Shown in pieces: positions 1 to 7,135 of a stretch of DNA of 16,864 bases. Each line of letters begins with the position of its first letter. Position 1 is the stretch's first letter. The notes below the pieces were generated by a model. The model worked only from the letters and a program-made list of their open reading frames with translations, searched no databases and had not been told where the DNA came from. The position numbers and the translations under genes were made by a program. This stretch comes from Acetatifactor sp. (GTDB lineage Bacteria > Bacillota > Clostridia > Lachnospirales > Lachnospiraceae). The stretch lies in contig JAEDMI010000027.1 of the NCBI GenBank assembly GCA_016303085.1, forward strand, positions 1 to 16,864, given 5' to 3'.

Positions 1-24
1 GGCAATGATTCCCATATTCAATAA

Positions 25-807
25 ACGGCGGATCACTGTAGAATATTCACTTTTTTTCCGGACCGTGACAATGCAACAGATGATTGTTACATGACCAACG
101 ACAGAGTGGGGAAGACGGCCTCCATCGGCTCCGGAATCGCCTATCAGGGTGTCCCTTATTATATGAAGCAGATGAACGAGTGGGTCAGAACTTTTTCCCA
201 GAAGTTCAATGATATCCTGACATCCGGATACGATTCCGATGGAGAGCAGGGAATCAAGATGTTTACCGGCGAGCAGGCCACTAAGGATGAACAATTCGAT
301 TTCCCGAAAGGATACAGATATGATACATTCACTTACGAGGATTTTCTGCAAAACGGTGCTTTTACCGTGGAGGTGGATAATGACAGCTATTACAAGCTGA
401 CAGCGTCGAATTTCAGCGTCCTTGCAGCCATGGAGCTGGACCCTTCCAGACTTGCCAACAGGTATGACCGGGGCGACGGTGTGGAGCAGAACGATTTGCT
501 GGAGGACTTAAAGGACCTTGCCACCAACAAGGACAAGATGAGCTTCCGCAGTTCTTCCGCGTCTGAATTCCTGCAGTGTGTACTGTCGGATGTGGCGCTG
601 AACGCCCAGAGAGCCAACACCTTTTACCAGAGCTTTAAGGATATCTCGGGAACCATCGATACCCAGAGAATTTCCATATCCGGTGTGGATGAGGACGAAG
701 AGGCGGTAAATCTTGTGAAATATCAGAACGGATATAATCTTGCCTCTAAAATGATTCAGACATTAACCGAGATATATGATAGATTGATTTTGCAGACCGG
801 AGTATGA
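25..807 (+). CDS. flgK: Flagellar hook-associated protein 1 (FlgK), C-terminal part; 5' part broken or frameshifted
   Basis: FlgK (HAP1) is a secreted structural protein that, with FlgL, joins the hook to the filament. The frame open from 25 to the TGA at 805-807 encodes the C-terminal third. The segment reading YQGVPYYMKQMNEWVRTF is typical of the region before the FlgK C-terminal half, and the end (GVDEDEEAVNLVKYQNGYN, then ASKMIQTLTEIYDRLI) is the classic FlgK D0 helix. It sits 38 nt before flgL, the usual order. No real start is visible: the ATG at 91 lies inside the conserved protein and has no good ribosome binding site. The same frame has a TAA at 22-24, so the gene is interrupted here. 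A frame open from base 2 to 94 would join it through a -1 shift at the T7 run 51-57. It could be a pseudogene, a sequencing error or recoding. FlgK identity is firm; the state of the 5' part is inferred. Confidence 0.85.
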   Translation, partial: TADHCRIFTFFPDRDNATDDCYMTNDRVGKTASIGSGIAYQGVPYYMKQMNEWVRTFSQKFNDILTSGYDSDGEQGIKMFTGEQATKDEQFDFPKGYRYDTFTYEDFLQNGAFTVEVDNDSYYKLTASNFSVLAAMELDPSRLANRYDRGDGVEQNDLLEDLKDLATNKDKMSFRSSSASEFLQCVLSDVALNAQRANTFYQSFKDISGTIDTQRISISGVDEDEEAVNLVKYQNGYNLASKMIQTLTEIYDRLILQTGV

Positions 808-845
808 CAAAACGGCTTTGATATGACGGAAAGGCGGAGGAATAT

Positions 846-2447
846 ATGAGAATTACAAACAAAATCATGCAGCGCAATAATTTATCCAATATCAATACCA
901 ACAAGGTCTATCAGGATAATTTAAGCACGCAGATGTCTACCCAGAAAAAAATAAACCGTCCTTCCGATGATCCTGTGGTTGCGATTCGCGCATTACGTCT
1001 GCGCAGTAATGTGACGGAGGTAACGCAGTATTACAGCAAAAATATTCCGGATGCGGAGAGCTGGCTCAGCGTCACCGAAGATGCATTAAAAAATCTGACA
1101 CAGATTATGACTAACATGATCAGCCAGTGCACCAAGGGTTCCAACGGACCCTTGAAGACAGAGGACCGCCAGATTATTTTGGAGCAGATGAAGGCATTGG
1201 GAGAAGAGGTATACAGCACCGGTGATGCAGATTATGCGGGAAGGTATGTGTTTACCGGATACCGCACTGACACTTCCCTGAGTTTTGACCGGGAACAGAC
1301 CTTAAATTATAAGATTACGGAACAGCTGGACAGCAGCGCCATCGATTCTGTGATTAAGGTGAAGGTGGAGAATGCGGACGGAAAGAGTCTTCTTGATCTG
1401 AATTCGGCAAACTTTCAGGATGCGGATATGCAGATTGACGAAGAAACGGTTACCTCGGTGGAGGTACACCGCATCAGGCTGGCTTATGACAGCTGCTCTG
1501 ATTACAACGGCAGGGACACCAGCCCAAGCATCAGCTATATTGATGAAAATGGGGTAGAGCAGACCTGGAAGGGCTTGATTGATGATAATGACCCCGGCGC
1601 AGGCGGAGATATCCGGTTGATACATTCTTATGACGACCCTTATACGGCTGCGGCGAATGACGCGGATGCAGTTATTTACGTGCCGGAGACAGGAGAAATC
1701 CTGTTGGGTGAGAATCGGTATAAAACCCTGATGGGTACAACGGATGATGACACGACAGTGAAAAATGAGGCTGAAATCCGTGTCACCTATGAAAAGGCGA
1801 GCTGGCAGAAAGGGGATTTGAGACCGGAGCATTATTTCTGCTGTGAGTCCAACCCGGGAACGAATGACGCTATCCTGTTTAATAAATCTTATCTCACCGA
1901 CAATGCAGAGCGCCAGAAGATTGAGTATGATGTGGGCTTTAATCAGACCATCCGTGTCAATTCCACTGCCGACCAGTGTTTTCAGCACGGTATCGGCCGG
2001 GAAGTGGATGATTTGGTAAATGCCATGCAGGATGTGCTGGACCTGGAGGGCGTGAAAGCCAATATTGAGGAAATGTTGAAGTCTGCGGAGGAGGGCAGTG
2101 CTGCGGAGAAAACGTTGCAGACCCAGCTTTCGGCGGTGGACAAGGCTCTCACTTATGCCAAAGATAAGGAGCAGAAGCTGTTTGAGAGAGGAATCACATC
2201 CTTCCGGGGATATCTTGACGATGCCAGCCTCTGTATTACGGAGTGCGGTACCAGAAGCAGCAAGCTCTCTCTCATCAAGAACCGTATGCAAAACCAGAAG
2301 ACCACCTTTGAAACGCTGAAGAGCGAGAATGAGGATATTGATATCACGGAAGTGGCAATTCAGCTGTCCAGTGCGGAACTGACTTATCAGGCAGCACTGA
2401 TGGCAACCGGCAAGGTGAGCCAGACCACGCTGCTGAACTATATTTAA
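846..2447 (+). CDS. flgL: Flagellar hook-associated protein 3 (FlgL), long form
   Basis: FlgL (HAP3) is the second hook-filament junction protein, exported through the flagellar type III apparatus. The N-terminus (MRITNKIMQRNNLSNINTN, then NRPSDDPVVAIRALRLR at about residues 37-53) is the flagellin-family D0/D1 helix with the conserved PSDDP motif. The C-terminus (DITEVAIQLSSAELTYQAAL, ending TTLLNYI) is the matching D0 helix. The protein has 533 residues against roughly 300 in enteric bacteria. The extra length is a variable central domain, about residues 145-400, rich in Asp, Glu and Tyr, as expected for a surface-exposed insert. GGCGGAGG at 833-840 lies 5 nt before the ATG. It follows flgK and precedes fliW by 19 nt, so co-transcription is likely. 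Confidence 0.95.
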   Translation: MRITNKIMQRNNLSNINTNKVYQDNLSTQMSTQKKINRPSDDPVVAIRALRLRSNVTEVTQYYSKNIPDAESWLSVTEDALKNLTQIMTNMISQCTKGSNGPLKTEDRQIILEQMKALGEEVYSTGDADYAGRYVFTGYRTDTSLSFDREQTLNYKITEQLDSSAIDSVIKVKVENADGKSLLDLNSANFQDADMQIDEETVTSVEVHRIRLAYDSCSDYNGRDTSPSISYIDENGVEQTWKGLIDDNDPGAGGDIRLIHSYDDPYTAAANDADAVIYVPETGEILLGENRYKTLMGTTDDDTTVKNEAEIRVTYEKASWQKGDLRPEHYFCCESNPGTNDAILFNKSYLTDNAERQKIEYDVGFNQTIRVNSTADQCFQHGIGREVDDLVNAMQDVLDLEGVKANIEEMLKSAEEGSAAEKTLQTQLSAVDKALTYAKDKEQKLFERGITSFRGYLDDASLCITECGTRSSKLSLIKNRMQNQKTTFETLKSENEDIDITEVAIQLSSAELTYQAALMATGKVSQTTLLNYI

Positions 2448-2466
2448 GAAAGGTACAGGTGAAAGA

Positions 2467-2925
2467 ATGAAAATTACTACAAAGATTTTCGGCGAAATCG
2501 AAATCGCGGATGAAAAGGTCATCACATTTGAAAACGGAATTATCGGTTTTCCCGAGTTGAAGCGTTTTGCCCTGCTGCATGACGGGGAGAAGGGAACGAA
2601 TGTGGGAATCCGTTTCCTGCAGTCCCTGGATGAACCCGGATTTGCAATGCCTGTGATGGATCCGCTGGTGGTAAAACCGGACTATGACCCGGAGGTAAAT
2701 GACGAATTGCTGGCATCCGCCGGAAATATTAATGCGGATAATATTTTGGTTCTGGTGACCGTTACCGTGCCCAATGATTTGACACAGATGAGCGTCAATC
2801 TGCAGGGACCTTTTGTTATCAATGTGGAAGAGCATAAAGCATGCCAGATTATCGTGGAGAATGGAGATTATCCCGTGAAATTCCCTATCTATGAAATTCT
2901 GCAAGCCGGAAAGGCAGGTGAGTAG
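2467..2925 (+). CDS. fliW: Flagellar assembly factor FliW (CsrA antagonist)
   Basis: FliW is a small cytoplasmic protein that binds either flagellin or CsrA. When flagellin is secreted, freed FliW sequesters CsrA and relieves repression of flagellin translation (known from Bacillus subtilis). The 152 residues show the family signatures: FENGIIGFPELKRFALL near residues 21-37, PGFAMPVMDP near 58-66, and a C-terminal NLQGPFVINVEEHKACQIIV block at 111-130 followed by YPVKFPIYE. Length is normal for the family (about 145-155). The ATG is preceded by AGGTGAAAG. The stop TAG at 2923-2925 is one base from the csrA start, which suggests translational coupling of antagonist and target. Confidence 0.96.
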   Translation: MKITTKIFGEIEIADEKVITFENGIIGFPELKRFALLHDGEKGTNVGIRFLQSLDEPGFAMPVMDPLVVKPDYDPEVNDELLASAGNINADNILVLVTVTVPNDLTQMSVNLQGPFVINVEEHKACQIIVENGDYPVKFPIYEILQAGKAGE

Positions 2926-2926
2926 G

Positions 2927-3145
2927 ATGCTGGCATTATCGAGAAAGAAAAACGAGGCAATCGTTATCAACAACAATATAGAGGTTACCGTTCTGGAGGT
3001 GAAGGGTGACCAGGTGAAAATCGGCATCACCGCTCCCAAGGAGGTTCCTGTGTACCGCAAGGAGGTTTATGTGCAGATACAAAATGCCAACAAAGAAGCT
3101 GTAAACGCGGATGGAATGGATGCATTGAAAAATCTTCTGGGATAA
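2927..3145 (+). CDS. csrA: Carbon storage regulator / translational repressor CsrA
   Basis: CsrA is a dimeric RNA-binding protein that represses translation by covering GGA motifs near ribosome binding sites. In Gram-positive flagellates its main target is flagellin mRNA and FliW antagonises it. The 72 residues begin MLALSRKKNEAIVINNNIEV and contain GITAPKEVPVYRKEVY (33-48), including Leu4, Arg6 and Arg44, which form the RNA-binding surface in characterised CsrA. The start at 2927 is chosen because it gives the canonical MLALSRK N-terminus. An in-frame ATG at 2891 would add 12 residues lying inside fliW, which is unlikely. AAGGCAGGTGAG at the fliW 3' end serves as ribosome binding site. Confidence 0.97.
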   Translation: MLALSRKKNEAIVINNNIEVTVLEVKGDQVKIGITAPKEVPVYRKEVYVQIQNANKEAVNADGMDALKNLLG

Positions 3146-3157
3146 TAAAAGCCCTGT

Positions 3158-3184
3158 TAATTTTTTGGGGTAAGTCTCCGATAA
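3158..3184 (+). promoter_or_regulatory. Sigma-28 (SigD/FliA)-like promoter upstream of flaG
   Basis: TAAT at 3158-3161, 15 nt, then TCCGATAA at 3177-3184 resembles the flagellar sigma-28 consensus TAAA-N15-GCCGATAA. The -10 half matches 7 of 8; the -35 half is weaker. It lies in the 97-nt gap between csrA and flaG, which suits a class-3 promoter for flaG-fliD-fliS. The match is seen; its activity is inferred. Confidence 0.45.
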
Positions 3185-3201
3185 AGGAAATAGAAAAGTT
3201 C

Positions 3202-3232
3202 TTTCCGATACGGAAAACAGATTTCACACGGA
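3202..3232 (+). promoter_or_regulatory. Candidate paired CsrA sites over the flaG leader and ribosome binding site
   Basis: Two ACGGA motifs occur at 3210-3214 and 3228-3232. Their GGA cores start 18 nt apart, and the second is the flaG Shine-Dalgarno itself (ACGGAGG). The first sits in the right arm of a perfect hairpin, TTTCCG-ATA-CGGAAA at 3202-3216. Paired GGA sites with one in the Shine-Dalgarno are the usual CsrA target layout, and csrA ends only about 60 nt upstream. The role is inferred. Confidence 0.4.
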
Positions 3233-3242
3233 GGTGGGTATT

Positions 3243-3674
3243 ATGGCAATTGAACCGATTTCAAGTATGATGACAGTACAGGCACAGGGAAGTGTGGTAC
3301 AAAAGCAGGCACCCGTACAGACGGAGAGGCCTGAAGGCGCAGACAGCAGCGTGAGGGCTGCGGAGAGAGTAGACCAGACCACGAACATTGTGGAGAACGC
3401 ACAGGATAAGGGTCGGGCTGACAGCGGCGAGCAGCAGGGCAAAGAACAGCAGGCTTCCAATGACCAGATTCGTAAGGCGGTGGAGCAGCTGAATAAGAGT
3501 ATGGCAAATTCCGAGGCGGTATTCGGCATTCACGAGGACACCAACCGGGTGACCATTAAGATTGTGGATAAGACCACCAAGGAAGTGATTAAGGAACTTC
3601 CTCCCGAAAAAACCCTTGATATGATTGCAAGGGTATGGGATATGGCAGGCATCCTGGTGGATGAGAGACGTTAG
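3243..3674 (+). CDS. flaG: Flagellar protein FlaG
   Basis: FlaG is a small protein encoded beside fliD in many flagellates; it influences filament length, but its mechanism is poorly known. The 143 residues have a low-complexity, Gln/Ala/Glu-rich N-terminal half (about 1-72) and a conserved C-terminal domain (about 75-143) with IRKAVEQLNKSM, FGIHEDTNRVTIKIVDK, EVIKELPPEKTLDM and the terminal AGILVDERR. These are FlaG hallmarks. The ATG at 3243 is preferred over a GTG at 3234, which lies inside the ribosome binding site GGAGGTGG (3230-3237). The gene ends 11 nt before fliD and is probably co-transcribed with it. Confidence 0.9.
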   Translation: MAIEPISSMMTVQAQGSVVQKQAPVQTERPEGADSSVRAAERVDQTTNIVENAQDKGRADSGEQQGKEQQASNDQIRKAVEQLNKSMANSEAVFGIHEDTNRVTIKIVDKTTKEVIKELPPEKTLDMIARVWDMAGILVDERR

Positions 3675-3685
3675 GAGGAAACAGT

Positions 3686-5230
3686 ATGGCAATGAGATTG
3701 AGCGGACTGATGTCCGGTATGGATACGGAATCCATTGTTCAGCAGCTGGTGGAAGCAAAAAAGACAAAGGTTGACACGGCAAAAAAGGACCAGACGAAAC
3801 TGCAGTGGAAGCAGGATATCTGGAAGGAACTGAATACTAAGCTGAAGAATCTTCAGTCCAAATACTTGAGCAATATGCGTTTTTCCGATGCCTACAGCAA
3901 AAAAACCACAAAGGTTTCCAACAGCAACGCAGTCAGTGTGATTACCGGAGAAGACGCTGTGAACGGCGTGCAGAGTCTGGAAATCAATCAGCTTGCGAAG
4001 ACGGCGTATCTCACCGGAGATAAAGTTTCCAAGATTGCGGGAGCAAGCGACGAGGAACTGAGCGCTCTGACAAAGATGAGCGATTTGATGACCTTCGAGA
4101 AGGATGCCAACGGAAATGAGATTGCAAAAAATCTGAAGCTGACTAAGCAGGACGGTACGGAGGTAGATATTGAGTTGACTTCGGAGACAACCATATCCGA
4201 CGTGCTGACCAAGTTGAAGGAGCAGGGACTCAATGCAAATTTCGATGCAAAGCAGCAGAGATTTTTCATCAGCGCCAAGGAATCCGGTGAGGACAGCAAC
4301 TTTAAAATCACCGGTGATGACAGCACGCTGAAGGCATTGGGGTTAAACATTCCGGCAGAGGATTCCGATGAGAGAGGCGCTACTTTTATTCAGGGTCAGA
4401 ACGCCAAGATTACATTAAACAATGCTGAGTTTTTCAGTAATGATAATGTATTTGAAATTAACGGTCTTACCTTTACGGCACTGAGCGAGACAAACGGAGA
4501 GAAGGTTACCGTTACCACCCAGCAGGATACCGACGGTATCTATGACATGATTAAGAATTTCCTTAAGGAGTACAATTCCTTAATCAATGAGATGGATAAG
4601 CTTTACAATGCGGATTCTGCCAAGGACTATGAGCCGCTGACAGACGAGGAAAAGGAAGCCATGTCTGAGAGCGAGATAGAGAAGTACGAGCAGAAGATTA
4701 AAGACTCCTTACTTCGCAGAGACAATTCGCTGAGCAGCATCAGTTCGGCCCTGAAGGAAACCATGATGAAGGGAGCCGAGGTTAACGGTAAGACAATGTA
4801 TCTGTCCGAATTCGGCATTGAGACGTTAAGCTATTTTATTGCGCCGGACAATGAGAAAAATGCCTATCACATTGACGGAGACCCCGATGACAGCGACACC
4901 TCCGGAAATGCAGATAAGCTCAAGAGCATGATTGCGTCAGACCCTGATACCGTAATCGCTTTCTTTACAAAGCTTTCCCAGAATATATATGCTGCCATGT
5001 CGGATCAGTCCAAAGCAGTAGAAGGCTACAGAAGCTTCGGAAGCTTTTATGATGACAAGAAGATGAAATCCGATTATGAGGATTATAATTCCAAAATTAA
5101 GGATTTGGAGGCTAAACTGTCAGACTACGAGGACAAGTGGTATGCTAAGTTTGCGGCAATGGAGACTGCTATGGCAAAGATGCAGAACAATGCCAGTGCA
5201 GTGACAAGCCTGTTGGGCGGCGGACAATAA
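3686..5230 (+). CDS. fliD: Flagellar filament capping protein FliD (HAP2)
   Basis: FliD forms the cap at the filament tip and promotes flagellin insertion. The 514-residue protein starts with the FliD_N signature RLSGLMSGMDTESIVQQLV (residues 4-22) and an amphipathic coil (KQDIWKELNTKLKNLQSKYL). A domain with DVDIELTSETTISDVLTKL-like flagellin-fold repeats follows, then the FliD_C region (FEINGLTFTALSE, MIKNFLKEYNSLINEMDKLY near 285-305). A C-terminal coiled coil rich in Asp, Lys and Glu (about 460-495) precedes the end, TSLLGGGQ. Length fits the family (450-650). AGGAGG at 3673-3678 gives a clean start. flaG lies directly upstream and fliS 33 nt downstream, the classic order. Confidence 0.96.
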   Translation: MAMRLSGLMSGMDTESIVQQLVEAKKTKVDTAKKDQTKLQWKQDIWKELNTKLKNLQSKYLSNMRFSDAYSKKTTKVSNSNAVSVITGEDAVNGVQSLEINQLAKTAYLTGDKVSKIAGASDEELSALTKMSDLMTFEKDANGNEIAKNLKLTKQDGTEVDIELTSETTISDVLTKLKEQGLNANFDAKQQRFFISAKESGEDSNFKITGDDSTLKALGLNIPAEDSDERGATFIQGQNAKITLNNAEFFSNDNVFEINGLTFTALSETNGEKVTVTTQQDTDGIYDMIKNFLKEYNSLINEMDKLYNADSAKDYEPLTDEEKEAMSESEIEKYEQKIKDSLLRRDNSLSSISSALKETMMKGAEVNGKTMYLSEFGIETLSYFIAPDNEKNAYHIDGDPDDSDTSGNADKLKSMIASDPDTVIAFFTKLSQNIYAAMSDQSKAVEGYRSFGSFYDDKKMKSDYEDYNSKIKDLEAKLSDYEDKWYAKFAAMETAMAKMQNNASAVTSLLGGGQ

Positions 5231-5263
5231 AAGGATTGAAATACAGAAAGGCAGGAGGCTACT

Positions 5264-5638
5264 ATGGCATTACCCGGCGCATACGCACAATATAATAACA
5301 GCAAAATTCTGACCGCATCTCCGGCGGAACTTACCCTGATGCTCTATGACGGTGCAATTAAGTTTTGCAATATTGCTATTCTGGCGGTGGAGCAGAAGGA
5401 TATTGAAAAAGCGCACACCCATATTACCAAGACGGAGAGGATCATTGATTATTTCCGCCAGACTCTGGATATGAATTATCCGGTGGCGGAGGACTTTGAC
5501 AGGGTTTACTCCTATCTCAGTAAAAGGCTGGTGGAAGCAAACCTGAAAAAGGATAAGGAGATTCTGGAGGAAGTAAATCTGCATCTGCATTCCATGAGAG
5601 ATACGTGGAAGGAAGTCATGAAACAGAATAAACAGTAA
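5264..5638 (+). CDS. fliS: Flagellar export chaperone FliS
   Basis: FliS binds the flagellin C-terminus in the cytoplasm, prevents premature polymerisation and delivers it to the export gate. The 124-residue helical protein shows the FliS pattern: GAYAQYNNSKILTASPAELT near residues 5-24, LMLYDGAIKFCNIA at 25-38, KTERIIDYFRQTLDM at 56-70 and YSYLSKRLVEANLKKD at 83-98. A strong GCAGGAGG ribosome binding site at 5251-5258 precedes the ATG. It follows fliD and lies 14 nt before a second chaperone-like gene. Confidence 0.96.
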   Translation: MALPGAYAQYNNSKILTASPAELTLMLYDGAIKFCNIAILAVEQKDIEKAHTHITKTERIIDYFRQTLDMNYPVAEDFDRVYSYLSKRLVEANLKKDKEILEEVNLHLHSMRDTWKEVMKQNKQ

Positions 5639-5652
5639 AGGCGGAAAGAAAA

Positions 5653-6129
5653 ATGACCGAGAATTATCTGAATATCCTGGAGGAAAGTCTGCAGAAGAAG
5701 TTGCAGGTCATGGCAAAGATTCAGGATTATAATCTGCGGCAGCAGGAGATTTTCCGCTCCGACAATGTGGAACTGGATAAGTTTGATGAGTATGTGGCAG
5801 AGAAGGGCGCGCTGATTGATGAACTGACAGCCTTAGATAACGGTTTTGAAACACTGTATGCGAAGGTAGCTGAGGAACTGGCAGGCAACCGGGAGAGATA
5901 TGCGGAGCAGATTAAACGACTGCAGGAACTTGTAAGCAGGGTGACGGAGGAGAGCGTCGGTATTCAAGCGCAGGAAGCCCGAAACAAGAAACTTGTGGAA
6001 GACTATTTCCGCAGGGAGAGAAATAATCTAAATCGGAGCCGTAAAAGCTCAAAGGCAGCGTATGACTATTACAAGAGCATGAGCCAGACCAATGTGGTAC
6101 AGCCCCGGTTTATGGACAATAAGCAGTAA
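5653..6129 (+). CDS. FlgN/FliT-like flagellar chaperone
   Basis: The 158-residue, entirely helical, charged protein follows fliS by 14 nt, the position of FliT in enteric fliDST operons. The N-terminal pattern (LEESLQKKLQVMAKIQDYNL at residues 8-27, then EKGALIDELTALDNGFETLY near 50-69) resembles the heptad helices of the FlgN/FliT chaperones that escort FlgK, FlgL or FliD to export. The C-terminal part (RERNNLNRSRKSSKAAYDYY, about 121-140) is basic, unlike a typical FliT tail. FlgN and FliT cannot be told apart from sequence alone, so no symbol is given. It probably shares the flaG-fliD-fliS transcript. Confidence 0.75.
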   Translation: MTENYLNILEESLQKKLQVMAKIQDYNLRQQEIFRSDNVELDKFDEYVAEKGALIDELTALDNGFETLYAKVAEELAGNRERYAEQIKRLQELVSRVTEESVGIQAQEARNKKLVEDYFRRERNNLNRSRKSSKAAYDYYKSMSQTNVVQPRFMDNKQ

Positions 6130-6168
6130 GCAAAAATGATAAATTAAATATTTCAGAGCATTTTTGCT
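6129..6168 (+). terminator. Stem-loop at the end of the flagellar operon
   Basis: AGCAAAAATG at 6129-6138 is perfectly complementary to CATTTTTGCT at 6159-6168, giving a 10-bp stem with a 20-nt loop directly after the chaperone stop. No T-run follows the stem, so it may be a weak or bidirectional terminator, or an mRNA 3'-end structure. Confidence 0.45.
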
Positions 6169-6206
6169 CATCCTGATAGGAGAAAAACAATTCGGGAGGA
6201 GCGGCG

Positions 6207-7037
6207 ATGCGAGGGAGAGGAAGTTGTGTTATTCGGTTTGAAATTTTCCTTTTCAGCGCTGTCGCCGCTCTCTTTTTATGGACGGCGGAAGCGGAGCGGG
6301 ATGCACATTACACGCCGGGATATGCCCGGATAGACCTGAAGCCCCTTTTGGAAAAAGCAGAGCTTTCGGAAGAAGATTACGGGACTCTGTTTCGGCAGAC
6401 CGGCTTAGGCAGACCGGGTGCGGAGGAGCTGTATCGGGAAGGGCGGGAGGAGGAACTTTTGTATCTGCAACAGAGATTTTTTGCACCTATAGAATATGAG
6501 TGCAAGCCATCAAATCCGTTCTGCCGTGGTGAGCGCATTACGAGGGAGGATGAATTGCAGGGGAATTTTATGCCTGCTGTCAGCACCGGTGATATTCTCG
6601 TTACCTTCAACAGCCATTTTTTCGGCTGGCGCAGCGGGCACGCGGGACTTGTGACAGACGGAGAGACAGGGCAGGTTCTGGAAGCATTTGCCATCGGGCA
6701 GAATTCAGGGTTCTGTAATTTGGAGCACTGGAAAGAGTATCCCGGCTTTGTACTTTTGCGGTTAAAGGACAGCAGTCCGGAGGAGACAGAGAGAATTGCA
6801 GACTATGCCGCGGAGCACTTAGCGGACATCCCTTATGATTTAGCCAGCTTTACGGACGGGAATGGAGAGACGGATTCGGAGCCCCTTTCCTGCACTCAGT
6901 GTGCACACCTGGTCTGGACGGCTTATGCACATTTCGGGTATGATTTGGACAGCAACGGAGGTCTTGTTGTCACTCCGGCAGACCTGTATCAAAGCGACCT
7001 GCTGGAGGTGGTGCAGATATACGGAATCAACTATTAA
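6207..7037 (+). CDS. Secreted YiiX-like permuted NlpC/P60 cysteine hydrolase
   Basis: Probable exported enzyme of the circularly permuted NlpC/P60 (YiiX/YebB-like) papain superfamily, whose members cleave amide or ester bonds in peptidoglycan peptides or acyl groups. The exact substrate is unknown. Residues 8-30 form a hydrophobic signal segment (VIRFEIFLFSAVAALFL, then TAEAE). The permuted order is visible: GDILVTF at 128-134, a catalytic-type His at 145 in WRSGHAGLV, the acidic residue Glu159 in VLEAFA, and Cys232 in TQCAHLVWTAY (Cys229 is nearby). CxxLVW after the His block is the usual nucleophile signature. AGGAG at 6197-6201 precedes the ATG. It stands alone after the flagellar operon; 98 nt with a new promoter separate it from the next gene. 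Fold class is fairly sure, substrate is not. Confidence 0.72.
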   Translation: MRGRGSCVIRFEIFLFSAVAALFLWTAEAERDAHYTPGYARIDLKPLLEKAELSEEDYGTLFRQTGLGRPGAEELYREGREEELLYLQQRFFAPIEYECKPSNPFCRGERITREDELQGNFMPAVSTGDILVTFNSHFFGWRSGHAGLVTDGETGQVLEAFAIGQNSGFCNLEHWKEYPGFVLLRLKDSSPEETERIADYAAEHLADIPYDLASFTDGNGETDSEPLSCTQCAHLVWTAYAHFGYDLDSNGGLVVTPADLYQSDLLEVVQIYGINY

Positions 7038-7063
7038 ATTCCTCTTAATTTTTGGAAATTCCC

Positions 7064-7092
7064 TTGAAAAAGCATACGTCAAATCGTATATT
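7064..7092 (+). promoter_or_regulatory. Sigma-A promoter with an inverted repeat in its spacer, upstream of the XRE gene
   Basis: TTGAAA (7064-7069), exactly 17 nt, then TATATT (7087-7092) forms a good vegetative promoter. An inverted repeat ATACG-N6-CGTAT (7074-7078 / 7085-7089) fills the spacer and overlaps the -10. This is a natural operator position for autorepression by the XRE protein encoded 44 nt downstream. Boxes and repeat are seen; repression is inferred. Confidence 0.65.
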
Positions 7093-7135
7093 ATCCATAT
7101 ATACTAAACCAACCTTTGGCATGGAGGGAAAGAAA

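Noticed and set aside
1302..2525. Long antisense open frame (about 407 codons) opposite flgL and the start of fliW
   Set aside because: It lies fully opposite two well-supported genes, has no ribosome binding site, and its translation is His/Ile/Arg-rich with no recognisable motif.
2891..2926. Upstream in-frame start for csrA
   Set aside because: It would add 12 residues inside fliW; the 2927 start gives the universal MLALSRK N-terminus.
2344..3060. Antisense open frame opposite fliW and csrA
   Set aside because: Shadow of strongly conserved genes; no start signal and no family resemblance.
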